Of a stretch of DNA of 64,000 bases, positions 15,924 through 23,765 are shown piece by piece. The stretch comes from NCED01 sp035493955 (lineage in GTDB: Bacteria; Pseudomonadota; Alphaproteobacteria; Caulobacterales; Caulobacteraceae). The stretch's first letter is position 1. Every line of letters starts with the position of its first letter. Location of the stretch: contig DATJHI010000035.1 in assembly GCA_035493955.1 (NCBI GenBank), forward strand, positions 1-64,000. The letters are read 5' to 3'. The notes under the pieces were generated by a model. It was not told the DNA's origin and did no database searches. It saw only the letters and a program-made list of their open reading frames with translations. Made by a program: the position numbers and the translations under genes.

Positions 15924-17006
15924 ATGACGCCGCACCCCAGGCTCTCCAAAGCCGGAATAGATCTGGTCAAGCGCTTCGAGGGCTTGCGCCGCAAGGCCGC
16001 GCGTCTCGAAGGCGGCGGCTGGACCATCGGCTATGGTCACACCGCCTCAGCCCGCGAAGGCGCCGAGGTCACCGCCGACCAGGCCGAGCAGCTGCTGATC
16101 TACGACCTCGACCGGGTCGCCCGCGCCATCGACCCGCTGATCTTCACGCCGCTCAACGCCAACCAGTTCAACGCCCTGGTCGCCTTCGCCTTCAACGTGG
16201 GCGTGGAGAATTTCCGCGCCTCGGCGGTGCTGAAGCGCCTCAACGAAGGCGCCTTGCTGCAGGCTGGCGCCGCCCTCGAGCTGTGGCGCCGGGCCGCCTT
16301 TAGGGGCGACAGCCTGGTGGTCGACGGCCTCGTCCGCCGGCGGGCCGCCGAAAAGGCCCTCTTCCTCACCCCGCCCAACGGATTCCAGCCAGTGCCCACG
16401 CCGGTGGTCCGCCCGGCTTATGACGCCGCCGCCGACCTAGAGATCCAGGCCCGCGGCCTGGCCGGGGCCGCCGACCTGTACGCGCCCCTGGACGGCGAGC
16501 ACGCCGTGACCGAGCGGAGCAGCATCGAAGACGCCGCCCGGAACGTCGCCGAACGCCTGCAGTCCCTGTTGCCGGAGCCCGAACCGAAGGACCCGGCGCC
16601 GCCGCCCTTCCACGCGCCCAAGCCGTCCGCCGAGCCGGTCCCCGAACCGCCTGCCCCGCCCATCATCGACAAGCCCGGGCAACCGTTTCTGGCCGAAGCC
16701 GCCGCGTCCGCGCCCCAGGTGTTCGAGCCCCAAATGTTCGAACCTCAGGCGTTCGAGACGCCGAGCGCCGATTTTGGCCGCCGCCAAGGGGGCGAGCCCG
16801 CGCCGCCCCCGGCGCCCCCGTCGTCCCTCGCGGTGCTGGGGCTGGGGCTGATCGGCGTGCTGATGTTCGTCGGCGCCCTCCTGGCCATGATCTACGACAA
16901 GGCCACCCTTCTGAACCTCGGCATCGGCCTGATCGGTGTCGTCTGCATGGTGCCCGCAGGCCTTCGCCTGCTGCTCCGCCTGTTCGGCGAGCGCCGGGGC
17001 GGCTGA
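15924..17006 (+). CDS. spmX: SpmX-like polar localisation factor (muramidase-like domain, Pro-rich linker, two C-terminal TM helices)
   Basis: The 360 aa protein has the three-part SpmX layout. A GH24/phage-lysozyme-like domain covers residues 1-145 (GIDLVKRFEGLRRKA with Glu19, GGWTIGYGHT). A Pro/Glu-rich linker follows at about 210-300 (PEPEPKDPAPPPFHAPKPSA, PEPPAPP). Two transmembrane helices lie at about 302-325 and 330-354. In Caulobacter, SpmX recruits and activates the kinase DivJ at the stalked pole. The Asp that assists Glu in T4 lysozyme is not seen at its expected place (Leu/Arg there), fitting a scaffold rather than an enzyme. ATG 15924 gives the expected N-terminus. The linker is shorter than I recall for C. 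crescentus. Confidence 0.85.
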   Translation: MTPHPRLSKAGIDLVKRFEGLRRKAARLEGGGWTIGYGHTASAREGAEVTADQAEQLLIYDLDRVARAIDPLIFTPLNANQFNALVAFAFNVGVENFRASAVLKRLNEGALLQAGAALELWRRAAFRGDSLVVDGLVRRRAAEKALFLTPPNGFQPVPTPVVRPAYDAAADLEIQARGLAGAADLYAPLDGEHAVTERSSIEDAARNVAERLQSLLPEPEPKDPAPPPFHAPKPSAEPVPEPPAPPIIDKPGQPFLAEAAASAPQVFEPQMFEPQAFETPSADFGRRQGGEPAPPPAPPSSLAVLGLGLIGVLMFVGALLAMIYDKATLLNLGIGLIGVVCMVPAGLRLLLRLFGERRGG

Positions 17007-17051
17007 CGCACGGCTCGCCTTCGCGCCCGTCCGGGTGCTAAGGGCCGATCC

Positions 17052-17423
17052 ATGAACTGGGTAGGGGTTGGACAGGTCCGGGCGCGGGAGATCGACGGCA
17101 TCCTCGAGATCGCCGTCGACGGCCTCACCACCCAGGCCAAGTACTACAAACCCCTGATCTACGAGTTCTTCCGCAAGGAGTGGCGCGGCTCGCGCCCGGC
17201 CTGGGGCGACTTCGCCGTCGAGATCCGCATGGAATACCAGGGCGATCCGCCGTGGCTCGACCTCGACAACCTGGCCAAGGCCATCCTCGACGCCATCAAG
17301 GGCTACGCCTTCCACGACGACGCCCAGGTCGGGCGGCTGCTGGTCGAACGGGCGCCGGGCGAGCGCGAGCGCATCACCGTGCGGGTGGAGAAGCGGGCGG
17401 GGGGGCGGGGCCCTATTTCCTAG
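17052..17423 (+). CDS. RusA-like (Holliday junction endonuclease fold) protein
   Basis: The 123 aa product carries the RusA-family core: WLDLDNLAKAILDAIKGYAFHDDAQVGRL (read in two pieces), with Asp residues DxDN and HDDAQV that correspond to the metal-binding acidic residues of RusA resolvases. It also has VEIRMEYQG before this and a basic end. RusA enzymes cut four-way DNA junctions; many homologues are prophage-borne, but no phage genes adjoin this one. It follows spmX by 45 bases. Its 3' end overlaps the convergent C13 peptidase gene by 11 bases. Confidence 0.8.
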   Translation: MNWVGVGQVRAREIDGILEIAVDGLTTQAKYYKPLIYEFFRKEWRGSRPAWGDFAVEIRMEYQGDPPWLDLDNLAKAILDAIKGYAFHDDAQVGRLLVERAPGERERITVRVEKRAGGRGPIS

Positions 17424-18195
17424 CCGACCTCAACGGCATCAGCGGCAGTTCGAGCCTCAGTTCGCCGCCGATGGAGATCTGCGGTTCGGACGCCGGGGCG
17501 AGGCCTTCCTCCTTCTCGCGGCGGGACACGCAGGCGATGGCGCTGCGCCCCAAGGCGGCGAAGTCCTGGGCCTTGCCCATGGATTCCAGCACACAGGCGT
17601 CGAAATAGGGATACCGATCGCTCTCGCCGCACCCGAAGGAGCTGCGGTCGCGCCTCGCCGCGGTCAGCACCATCCGATTGGGCCCGGCCAGGGCCGGGAC
17701 GAACACGCCGGAGAAACAGGCCGACATCACCACCACCGTCGGGCGGGTCCCGCAGGTGAGGTCCAGCATCCGCTTGGCCACGGCGGGGGTCAGCAGCGCG
17801 GCGCCAACCACCGCCCCCTCCGGCGAGCCATGGGAGGTGAAATAGACCAGGCAGCCGGTCTTGGCCGGATCGGCCAGGCTGGCGAGTTCGTTGGCGATCG
17901 TCTGCACCTGGGACGGGAAGGGCGCCCCATCGGGATATCGCTCGGGGTGGGTCGAGAACTCGCGCACGTTCTGGCGCGAGAAGCCCGCGGCGATGAAGGC
18001 CTCGGCCAGGTCATGGCGGGCGTTGTCGAAGGCCTCGGACGGGCCGCCGCTATGGGCGCGCCAGTCGCCGGCGACGAAGACCGCCGCCCAGTTGGAGAAG
18101 GGCCCGCTCTCCTCCGGCGCGGCTTGGGCGAGGGCGAGCAGACCGGCCAGCGTCAGCCACGCCGCGATCGCGGCGACGAGGGCGCCGCGCTTCAT
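17413..18195 (-). CDS. Exported C13 (legumain/caspase-like) family cysteine peptidase
   Basis: The 260 aa protein has a signal peptide (MKRGALVAAIAAWLTLAGLLALAQA) and then a clan-CD caspase-like domain. The strand FSNWAAVFVAGDWRAHSG is followed by the catalytic His in CLVYFTSHGSPEG and the catalytic Cys in VVVMSACFSGVF, in the order and spacing of peptidase family C13. Residues DRSSFGCGE probably line the specificity pocket, by analogy. Its start overlaps the sspB stop by four bases (ATGA), so the two are coupled. Secretion would place it in the periplasm, away from ClpXP. The substrate is unknown. Confidence 0.85.
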   Translation of the reverse strand: MKRGALVAAIAAWLTLAGLLALAQAAPEESGPFSNWAAVFVAGDWRAHSGGPSEAFDNARHDLAEAFIAAGFSRQNVREFSTHPERYPDGAPFPSQVQTIANELASLADPAKTGCLVYFTSHGSPEGAVVGAALLTPAVAKRMLDLTCGTRPTVVVMSACFSGVFVPALAGPNRMVLTAARRDRSSFGCGESDRYPYFDACVLESMGKAQDFAALGRSAIACVSRREKEEGLAPASEPQISIGGELRLELPLMPLRSARK

Positions 18196-18746
18196 TTCTT
18201 CCGGAACTGGTCCAGGGAGACGATATTGGGTTCGTCGCTGCGGACCTCCACCGGCGTTTCGTCCTCGGCGCCTTCGGCGTCCACCACGGCCGGAGCCGCG
18301 CGGCCCTTGCGCGGGCGGGGGGTCAAGGTCTCGGGCTGGTTCGGGGTGAAGTTGGCCACGCCGTCGACGCCCTCGGGCGGCTCGAACTGAAGCAGGAACT
18401 GGACGCTGGGGTCATAGAACCGGGTGACGGCCGCGTAGGGGACCAAGAGCTTCTTGGGCTGGCCGCCGAACTTCAGCGTCACCGCGAAGGCGGCGTCCCC
18501 CGGCGCGAGATCCCAGTACTGGTGCTGCAGCACGATGGTCATCTCGTCGGGATAGCGCTCGGCCAGCTCCGCCGGCGCGGAGACGCCCGCCGCACGGGTC
18601 TTGAAGGTGATGTAGAAGTGATGCGCCCCGGGCAACCCCCCGGGCGACGCCGCGCGCTTCAGGGCGGCCTTGACCACGCCGCGCAGGGCCTCCTGGGCCA
18701 GCGCCTCGTAGTGCATCAGGTCCTGATCGTTGCGTTCCTGCGCCAT
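18192..18746 (-). CDS. sspB: SspB, alphaproteobacterial ClpXP adaptor for ssrA-tagged proteins
   Basis: The 184 aa product shows the SspB peptide-binding fold: LMHYEALAQEALRGVVKAALKR, HHFYITFKTRAAGVSAP, LAERYPDEMTIVLQHQYWDL and VTLKFGGQPKKLLVPYAAVTRFYDPSV (cut in pieces). A flexible acidic tail follows, ending in VSLDQFRKK, the usual basic ClpX-docking (XB) peptide. SspB tethers tmRNA-tagged proteins to ClpXP. The tmRNA gene lies just upstream on the same strand and the C13 peptidase gene is coupled downstream. The length is a little above the family norm owing to the tail. Confidence 0.93.
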   Translation of the reverse strand: MAQERNDQDLMHYEALAQEALRGVVKAALKRAASPGGLPGAHHFYITFKTRAAGVSAPAELAERYPDEMTIVLQHQYWDLAPGDAAFAVTLKFGGQPKKLLVPYAAVTRFYDPSVQFLLQFEPPEGVDGVANFTPNQPETLTPRPRKGRAAPAVVDAEGAEDETPVEVRSDEPNIVSLDQFRKK

Positions 18747-18865
18747 GCGAGCCTCGACGGTGGACGGCTACACTACACCAGCCCGGACGCCGATGTCGCG
18801 CGGGCTCGCGGCCTGCGCGTGCGATTTTGGGCGGGCGCCGTGGGTTGGATCGCCATTGCGAAAGT

Positions 18866-18893
18866 GGGAGGCTTCTGTTGCCAGGCGCCTCCC
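18866..18893 (-). terminator. Possible 3' hairpin of the ssrA transcript
   Basis: GGGAGGC (18866-18872) and GCCTCCC (18887-18893) form a perfect 7-bp stem with a 14-base loop just beyond the tmRNA coding piece. On the minus strand only a short ACTTTC follows, so it is a weak factor-independent terminator or a processing stem. It would partly separate ssrA from sspB. Confidence 0.4.
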
Positions 18894-18899
18894 GAGCCC

Positions 18900-19185
18900 C
18901 GCCTAAGGATCTGAACCCCTAGGACTTTAGGTCGAAATCAATCGCGTCGCATTACGCGGCGAGACGGACTTCTTCAGCGAAGTTATCGTTCGCAGTTAGA
19001 AAATGACCCGAAACGGTGGATCAAGCCGAGAGAAAGCAACGCCTTTACACGTCTGTCGATGCTGATCGGCCCCATGCTCGTCCCCGATAACGGGAGAAGG
19101 TTTGGTGGAGCCGCCGGGAATCGCACCCGGGTCCAGTCCGCTTATTCCACGCGCGTTTATCTCCATAGTCGGACCGAGGCCCGAC
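18900..19185 (-). ncRNA. ssrA: Circularly permuted two-piece tmRNA (ssrA)
   Basis: On the minus strand the acceptor piece comes first and ends in GGCTCCACCA at 19103, with T-arm CCCGGGTGCGATTCCCGG. A 29-base intervening segment (19102-19074) with a CCCGTTATCGGG hairpin follows. The coding piece begins GGGGCCGATCAGC at 19073. GGGGCCG pairs with CGGCTCC and keeps the G3-U70 wobble of alanine tRNAs. The tag frame runs from 18993 to 18955 with TAA at 18954-18952 and encodes ANDNFAEEVRLAA. tmRNA rescues stalled ribosomes and marks the nascent chain for ClpXP. The outer ends (18900, 19185) are approximate. The permuted order is characteristic of Alphaproteobacteria. Confidence 0.93.
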
Positions 19186-19191
19186 AGGTCC

Positions 19192-19197
19192 AATATA
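19192..19197 (-). promoter_or_regulatory. Candidate -10 element of the ssrA promoter
   Basis: On the minus strand TATATT lies directly upstream of the acceptor piece of the tmRNA in an otherwise GC-rich stretch, placing a start near 19185. No good -35 match is found 16-18 bases upstream (TTCCGC is the nearest), so this is tentative. Confidence 0.4.
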
Positions 19198-19330
19198 GGG
19201 GGTGCAAAGGGTTTGCGGAAGGTTTTCTGCAACCGGCCGCCGCCTTGTTCCGGGGAATGTGGGCCGGGCCGGCCTTGATGGCGCCCCTGCCGCCGGGCTA
19301 CGCAGGACCGACGCCTTCAAAGAGAGCCCC

Positions 19331-21391
19331 ATGATCCGCGCGCCCCTGATCGCCTTCGCCCTTGCGCTGGCCGCCGCCGGGGCCGCCCGCGCCGACGAGG
19401 GGATGTGGACCTTCGACAACTTCCCCGCCGCGGCGGTGAAGGCCAAGTACGGCGTGACCATCGACCAGCCCTGGCTCGACCGGGTGCGGGGGGCGGCGGT
19501 CAGGCTGTCGACCGGCTGCTCGGCCTCGGTGGTGTCGGGGCAGGGGCTGGTGCTGACCAACCACCACTGCGCCGCCGACTGCGTCCAGGCCCTGTCCACC
19601 GCCAAGGTGGACTACACCAAGACCGGCTTCGCCGCCGGGGCCCGCAAGGACGAGAAGCTGTGCGCCGGCATGCAGGCCGAGATCCTGATGTCGATCGCCG
19701 ATGTCACCCCGCGCATCTCGAACGCCTTCGTTGGCAAGACCGGCCGCGCCTACCTGCAGGCCCGCGACGCCGAGGTGGCGGCGGTGGAAAAGGAAGCCTG
19801 CGCCGGCAAGGAGGCGACCCAGCGCTGCCAGGTCCTGACCCTGTACCAGGGCGGCCAATACAAGCTCTACACCTACCGGAAATATTCGGACGTACGGCTG
19901 GTGTTCGCGCCGGAGTTCGCCATGGCCTTCTTCGGCGGCGACCCCGACAATTTCAACTTTCCCCGCTACGACCTCGATTTCTCCTTCGTGCGCCTCTACG
20001 AGAACGGCGCCCCCGCGGCCACGCCCGACCACCTGACCTGGAGCACGGCGCCGCCGAAGGCCGGGGAGCCGGTGTTCGTGGCCGGCAATCCCGGCTCGAC
20101 CAGCCGCCAGCTCACCGCCGACCAGTTGGTCTCCCTGCGCAGCTTCGCCCTTCCGGACACCCTTTTGCAGTTGTCCGAGCTGCGCGGCCGCTACATCCGC
20201 TTCGGCGAGGAAAGCGCCGAGAACAGCCGCGTGGTCAGCCACGACCTGTTCAGCAACGAAAACACCTTCAAGGCCCTGCGCGGCCAGCTCCAGGCCCTGA
20301 GCGACGACCGCTTCATCGCCGCCAAGCGGGCGGCCGACGGGGCGCTGAAGGCCAAGGTCGACGCCGACCCGGCGCTGAAGGCCTCCATCGGCGACCCCTG
20401 GGCGGACATCGCCAAGGCCCAGGGCCCGCGGGCGGCGCTCTACGACAGCTACAGCCTGGTCGAACGGGCCGGATACGGCTCCCAACTGCTCGGCTACGCC
20501 AGGGCCCTGGTTCGCTCCGCCCAGGAGCGGGCCAAGCCCAACGGCGAGCGCCTTCCCGAATACACCGACAGCCGCTTGGCCCTCCTGGAGAAGTCGATCC
20601 TGGATCCGGAGCCGGTGGACGCCGGGGTGGAGCAGGTCAAGCTGGAGTTCTGGCTGACCAAGGTGCGCGAATACCTCACCGCCGACGCTCCCGAGACCAA
20701 GGCGCTGCTCGGGCGCGATTCCCCCGAGGCCCTCGCCGCGCGGCTGACCCGGTCGAAGCTGGCCGATCCGGCGGTGCGGCGGGCCCTGTGGACCGGCGGC
20801 CTGACGGCCATCCAGGCCTCGTCCGATCCGATGGTCCGCTATGTGCTGCAGATCGATCCGGCGGCCCGCGGGGTGCGCAGCGCCTACGAGGCCCAGGTCT
20901 CCGGTCCCACCGACCGGGCGGCCGAGGCCATCGCCAAGGCCCGCTTCGCCGCCTATGGGACCAGCGTCTATCCCGACGCCACCTTTTCGCTGCGCCTGTC
21001 CTACGGGGCGGTCGAGGGCTGGACCGAGCAGGGCAGGGCGGTGGAGCCGTTCACCCGACTCGGCGGCCTGTACGACCGCGCCACCGGCCAGCCGCCCTTC
21101 GACCTGCCCCAGCGCTGGCTGGACGCCAAGGCCCGGCTGAATCCGGAGACCGTGTTCGACATCTCCAGCTCGAACGACATCATCGGCGGCAATTCCGGCT
21201 CGCCCCTGATCGACGCCAAGGGCCAGGTCGTCGGCGCCATCTTCGACGGCAACATCCATTCCCTGGGCGGCGCCTATGGCTACGATCCGGTATTGAACCG
21301 GGCGGTGTCGGTGTCGACTGCCGCCATCACCGAGGCCCTGACCAAGGTCTATGACCGGCGTGGCCTGGTGCAGGAGCTGACCGCCCGATGA
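19331..21391 (+). CDS. S46 family serine peptidase (dipeptidyl-peptidase 7/11 type)
   Basis: ATG 19331 gives a clean signal peptide (MIRAPLIAFALALAAAGAARA) and a 686 aa product, close to the 700-720 aa norm. The mature start EGMWTFDNFP is the S46 hallmark. The catalytic triad regions are GLVLTNHHC (His near 79), FFGGDPDNFNFPRYDLDFSF (Asp) and IIGGNSGSPLIDAKGQVVG (Ser near 624). These periplasmic exopeptidases remove dipeptides from peptide N-termini and feed amino acid uptake. The specificity residue that separates DPP7 from DPP11 cannot be assigned by eye. The stop overlaps the DUF3253 start (ATGA). Confidence 0.95.
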   Translation: MIRAPLIAFALALAAAGAARADEGMWTFDNFPAAAVKAKYGVTIDQPWLDRVRGAAVRLSTGCSASVVSGQGLVLTNHHCAADCVQALSTAKVDYTKTGFAAGARKDEKLCAGMQAEILMSIADVTPRISNAFVGKTGRAYLQARDAEVAAVEKEACAGKEATQRCQVLTLYQGGQYKLYTYRKYSDVRLVFAPEFAMAFFGGDPDNFNFPRYDLDFSFVRLYENGAPAATPDHLTWSTAPPKAGEPVFVAGNPGSTSRQLTADQLVSLRSFALPDTLLQLSELRGRYIRFGEESAENSRVVSHDLFSNENTFKALRGQLQALSDDRFIAAKRAADGALKAKVDADPALKASIGDPWADIAKAQGPRAALYDSYSLVERAGYGSQLLGYARALVRSAQERAKPNGERLPEYTDSRLALLEKSILDPEPVDAGVEQVKLEFWLTKVREYLTADAPETKALLGRDSPEALAARLTRSKLADPAVRRALWTGGLTAIQASSDPMVRYVLQIDPAARGVRSAYEAQVSGPTDRAAEAIAKARFAAYGTSVYPDATFSLRLSYGAVEGWTEQGRAVEPFTRLGGLYDRATGQPPFDLPQRWLDAKARLNPETVFDISSSNDIIGGNSGSPLIDAKGQVVGAIFDGNIHSLGGAYGYDPVLNRAVSVSTAAITEALTKVYDRRGLVQELTAR

Positions 21392-21627
21392 CCGCCCCCA
21401 TAGAAGCCGCCATCTTCGACCTTCTGGCGGCCAAGGAGCCCGGCAAGAGCATCTCCCCCGAAGAGGTGGCCAAGGCGGTGGACGCCGAGGGCTGGCGCCG
21501 GCTGCTGGGCCAGGTGCGCGGAACCGCGGTCGGCCTGGCCAGGATCAACAAGCTGGTGATCACCCGCCACGGCAAACCTGCCGACCCCGAACATTTCAAA
21601 GGGGTCTACCGGCTGAAGCTTCCCTGA
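21388..21627 (+). CDS. DUF3253 domain protein
   Basis: The 79 aa product (IEAAIFDLLAAKEPGKSISPEEVAKAV, WRRLLGQVRGTAVGLARINKLVITRHGKPADP) looks like a compact winged-helix fold as found in DUF3253, with the conserved RGTAVGLAR and TRHGKP segments. The family is often encoded next to or fused with DNA repair or RNA-processing genes, but its role is unknown. It overlaps the S46 peptidase stop by four bases and is followed 17 bases later by a UDG-superfamily gene. Confidence 0.85.
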   Translation: MTAPIEAAIFDLLAAKEPGKSISPEEVAKAVDAEGWRRLLGQVRGTAVGLARINKLVITRHGKPADPEHFKGVYRLKLP

Positions 21628-21644
21628 GCGCCGCCCGCGCCTAC

Positions 21645-22250
21645 ATGGGGACCATGTCCCCGCAAACCCGACTCCAGGCGCTGCTTGCCGAGATCGGCGC
21701 CTGCCGCGCCTGCGCGCCAGACCTTCCGCACGAGCCGCGCCCGGTGGTGCGGGTGTCGTCCGCCACGCGCCTTTTGATCTGCGGCCAGGCGCCGGGGCGG
21801 CGGGTGCACGAGAGCGGCCTGCCTTTCGACGACGCCTCCGGCGACCGCCTGCGGTCCTGGTTGGGGGTCGACCGTCGCACTTTCTATGACCATCCCGCCT
21901 TCGGGGTTGCGGCCATGGCGTTCTGCTTTCCCGGCACCAATCCCAAGGGTGGGGACTATCCGCCGCCGTCGCGTTGTGCGGCCCTGTGGCGCCGTCCGCT
22001 GATCGACGCCCTGCCGAAGGTCGAATTGACCTTGCTGGTGGGGACATACGCCCAGAAGTGGGCTTTGGGCGATCGCGCCAGGCCGCTGATGACCGACACC
22101 GTGGCGGCCTGGCGGGACTATCTGCCGGCCTTCGTGCCGCTGCCGCACCCGTCCTGGCGCAACACGGCCTGGCTGAAGCGAAACCCCTGGTTCGAGGACG
22201 AGGTGGTCCCCTATCTTCGCCAGCGGGTGGCGCGGATGCTGGAGCCATGA
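21645..22250 (+). CDS. Uracil-DNA glycosylase superfamily protein
   Basis: The 201 aa protein carries UDG-fold motifs: an N-terminal CRAC (Cys-x2-Cys region), the active-site loop LLICGQAPGRRVHESGLPFDD, GDRLRSWLG, and the leucine-loop motif PLPHPSWRN. It resembles proteins annotated as uracil-DNA glycosylase family of uncertain type rather than family 4 (which it would match by GEAPG). Whether it excises bases is unknown, because the usual water-activating residue after GQAPG is not obvious. It sits in a tight run of plus-strand genes, and its stop overlaps the next start (ATGA). Confidence 0.82.
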   Translation: MGTMSPQTRLQALLAEIGACRACAPDLPHEPRPVVRVSSATRLLICGQAPGRRVHESGLPFDDASGDRLRSWLGVDRRTFYDHPAFGVAAMAFCFPGTNPKGGDYPPPSRCAALWRRPLIDALPKVELTLLVGTYAQKWALGDRARPLMTDTVAAWRDYLPAFVPLPHPSWRNTAWLKRNPWFEDEVVPYLRQRVARMLEP

Positions 22251-23233
22251 ATGGACCGACACGTCGGGCGGCCATGACCGGACTCTTCGGCCTTTCGGCT
22301 TGCGCGCCCATGGTCCAGGGGGCGGCCGTTCCTCCCGCCGGTTTCGCCGGGCCGCGCCTGGAGACCGGCGCCTTCGTGACCGGCGACGGGACCGTCCTGC
22401 CGATGGAGGTCTGGGCGGCGCAGGGCGAGCCCTCGACGGTGCTGGTCGCCCTGCACGGGATGAACGACTATGCCCGCGCCTTCGCCTATGGCTCGGCGGC
22501 ATGGTGGGCCAGCCAAGGGATCACCACCTACGCCTACGACCAGCGCGGCTTTGGCCGGGCGCCCCATCGCGGCGTGTGGGCCGGGACCGAACTGATGGTC
22601 GAGGACCTTCGCACCTTCACCGCCCTGCTCCGGGCGCGCCATCCCGGGGCGGTGGTGGGGGTGCTCGGCCACAGCATGGGCGGAGCGGTGGCGATCGCGG
22701 CCTTCGCCTCGGACCGGCCCCCCGTCGCCGACCGGCTGATCGTGGCGGCGCCGGCGGTGTGGGGCTGGCGCGAGCAGCCCTTGGCCAACCGGGCGGCGCT
22801 CTGGGTGAGCGCCCACATCGCGCCGAGCTGGAAACTGAGCGCGCCGCGGTGGCTGGTCGAACGCGTGCGCGCCTCGGACAATCTTGAGGTGCTGCTGGCC
22901 ATGGGGCGCGACCCCAACATGATCTTCGACACCCGCATCGACGCGATCTACGGCCTGGTGCAACTGATGCAGCAGGCAGACAACGAGCTCGGCCGGGTGC
23001 GGACGCCGCTGCTCTATCTGTACGGGGCCCATGACCAGATCATTCCCAGGCCCGCGACCCTGCACGCCGCGCGAGGCCTGAAGGCCGTCGATCGTTCGGC
23101 CTATTATCCGAACGGCTGGCACCTGCTCACCCGCGACCTGCAGGGACCGGCGGTGTGGGCCGACGTGGCCGCCTATCTGCGCGATTCATCCATGCCGCTT
23201 CCGTCGGGAGTAGGGCCCCTGCCCAAGGGGTGA
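22247..23233 (+). CDS. Alpha/beta hydrolase (serine aminopeptidase S33 / monoacylglycerol lipase-like), lipoprotein
   Basis: The 328 aa product begins MNGPTRRAAMTGLFGLSAC, a lipoprotein signal with lipobox LSAC, so it is probably anchored in the envelope. The hydrolase core shows the oxyanion loop VALHGMNDY, the nucleophile elbow GHSMGG (Ser), the acid YGAHDQIIP (Asp) and NGWHLLTRD (His). This combination matches lysophospholipase/monoacylglycerol lipase-like members. Start ATG at 22247 overlaps the previous stop. The substrate is unknown, but a lipid ester is likely. Confidence 0.9.
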   Translation: MNGPTRRAAMTGLFGLSACAPMVQGAAVPPAGFAGPRLETGAFVTGDGTVLPMEVWAAQGEPSTVLVALHGMNDYARAFAYGSAAWWASQGITTYAYDQRGFGRAPHRGVWAGTELMVEDLRTFTALLRARHPGAVVGVLGHSMGGAVAIAAFASDRPPVADRLIVAAPAVWGWREQPLANRAALWVSAHIAPSWKLSAPRWLVERVRASDNLEVLLAMGRDPNMIFDTRIDAIYGLVQLMQQADNELGRVRTPLLYLYGAHDQIIPRPATLHAARGLKAVDRSAYYPNGWHLLTRDLQGPAVWADVAAYLRDSSMPLPSGVGPLPKG

Positions 23234-23248
23234 CCGGGCGGGTCTGGG

Positions 23249-23686
23249 TCAGCCGTTGTCCTGCAGCGCCTGCGCCGCCTTCGCGAAGATGTCGCACAAG
23301 GCGCGCTTATCTTCGACGGACATGGACTCGATGAACGGCGGCGGCTGGGAAAGCCGGCACATGAAATTGGCCCGGGCGGTTCGTCCGGCCTCGGTCAGGG
23401 CGACCAGCTTCACCCGGCGGTCGTCGGGGCTGGGAAGGCGCTGCACCAGGCCGCGCTCCTCCAGCTTGTCGACCAGGCCGGTGACATAGGAGGCGTCGCA
23501 GAACAGCGCCTCGGCGATTTCGCTCATCGGATTGCCCTGAGGCGCTTCGATCGCCTTGAGAAGGTGGGCCTGGGCCAGGTTCAGGCCAAGCTCGGTCTGC
23601 ATGGCGGCCATTTCGCGGCGCTGGGAGCGGAACAGTTGAATCAGGAGCATCCAGGCTTCGCGCCCGGGATCCTCTTCCGCCGCCAT
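23249..23686 (-). CDS. MarR family transcriptional regulator, probable repressor of the divergent RND operon
   Basis: The 145 aa protein has the MarR winged helix: LAQAHLLKAIEAPQGNPMSEIAEALFCDASYVTGLVDKLEERGLVQR (in pieces), PDDRRVKLVALTEAG as the wing, and dimerisation helices at both ends. The start at 23686 is preceded by AGGAG. It diverges from the efflux operon across a 79-base gap that contains overlapping palindromes and a near-consensus promoter, the standard layout of a MarR repressor released by a drug-like ligand. The ligand is unknown. Confidence 0.92.
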   Translation of the reverse strand: MAAEEDPGREAWMLLIQLFRSQRREMAAMQTELGLNLAQAHLLKAIEAPQGNPMSEIAEALFCDASYVTGLVDKLEERGLVQRLPSPDDRRVKLVALTEAGRTARANFMCRLSQPPPFIESMSVEDKRALCDIFAKAAQALQDNG

Positions 23687-23713
23687 GAACTGCTCCTACT
23701 GCCTTCCACATGC

Positions 23714-23742
23714 TTATTATTGTCAATCATTGACCAAGTCAA
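23714..23742 (-). promoter_or_regulatory. marR promoter with overlapping operator palindromes; shared with the efflux operon
   Basis: On the minus strand TTGACT (23742-23737), a 17-base spacer and TAATAA (23719-23714) form a near-consensus sigma70 promoter for the MarR gene. The spacer contains GTCAAT-C-ATTGAC (23722-23734), a perfect palindrome, and TTGAC-caa-GTCAA (23730-23742), which overlaps it. On the plus strand TTGACC (23730-23735) and TTATCA (about 23752-23757) could drive the efflux operon. A MarR dimer bound here would cover both promoters. Confidence 0.75.
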
Positions 23743-23765
23743 ATATTCCCCTTATCAGGGATCAC

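Noticed and set aside
15924..17423. Prophage remnant (lysozyme-like gene followed by a RusA-like gene)
   Set aside because: The lysozyme-like gene has the SpmX layout with membrane helices and a degenerate site; no phage structural, integrase or repressor genes lie nearby.
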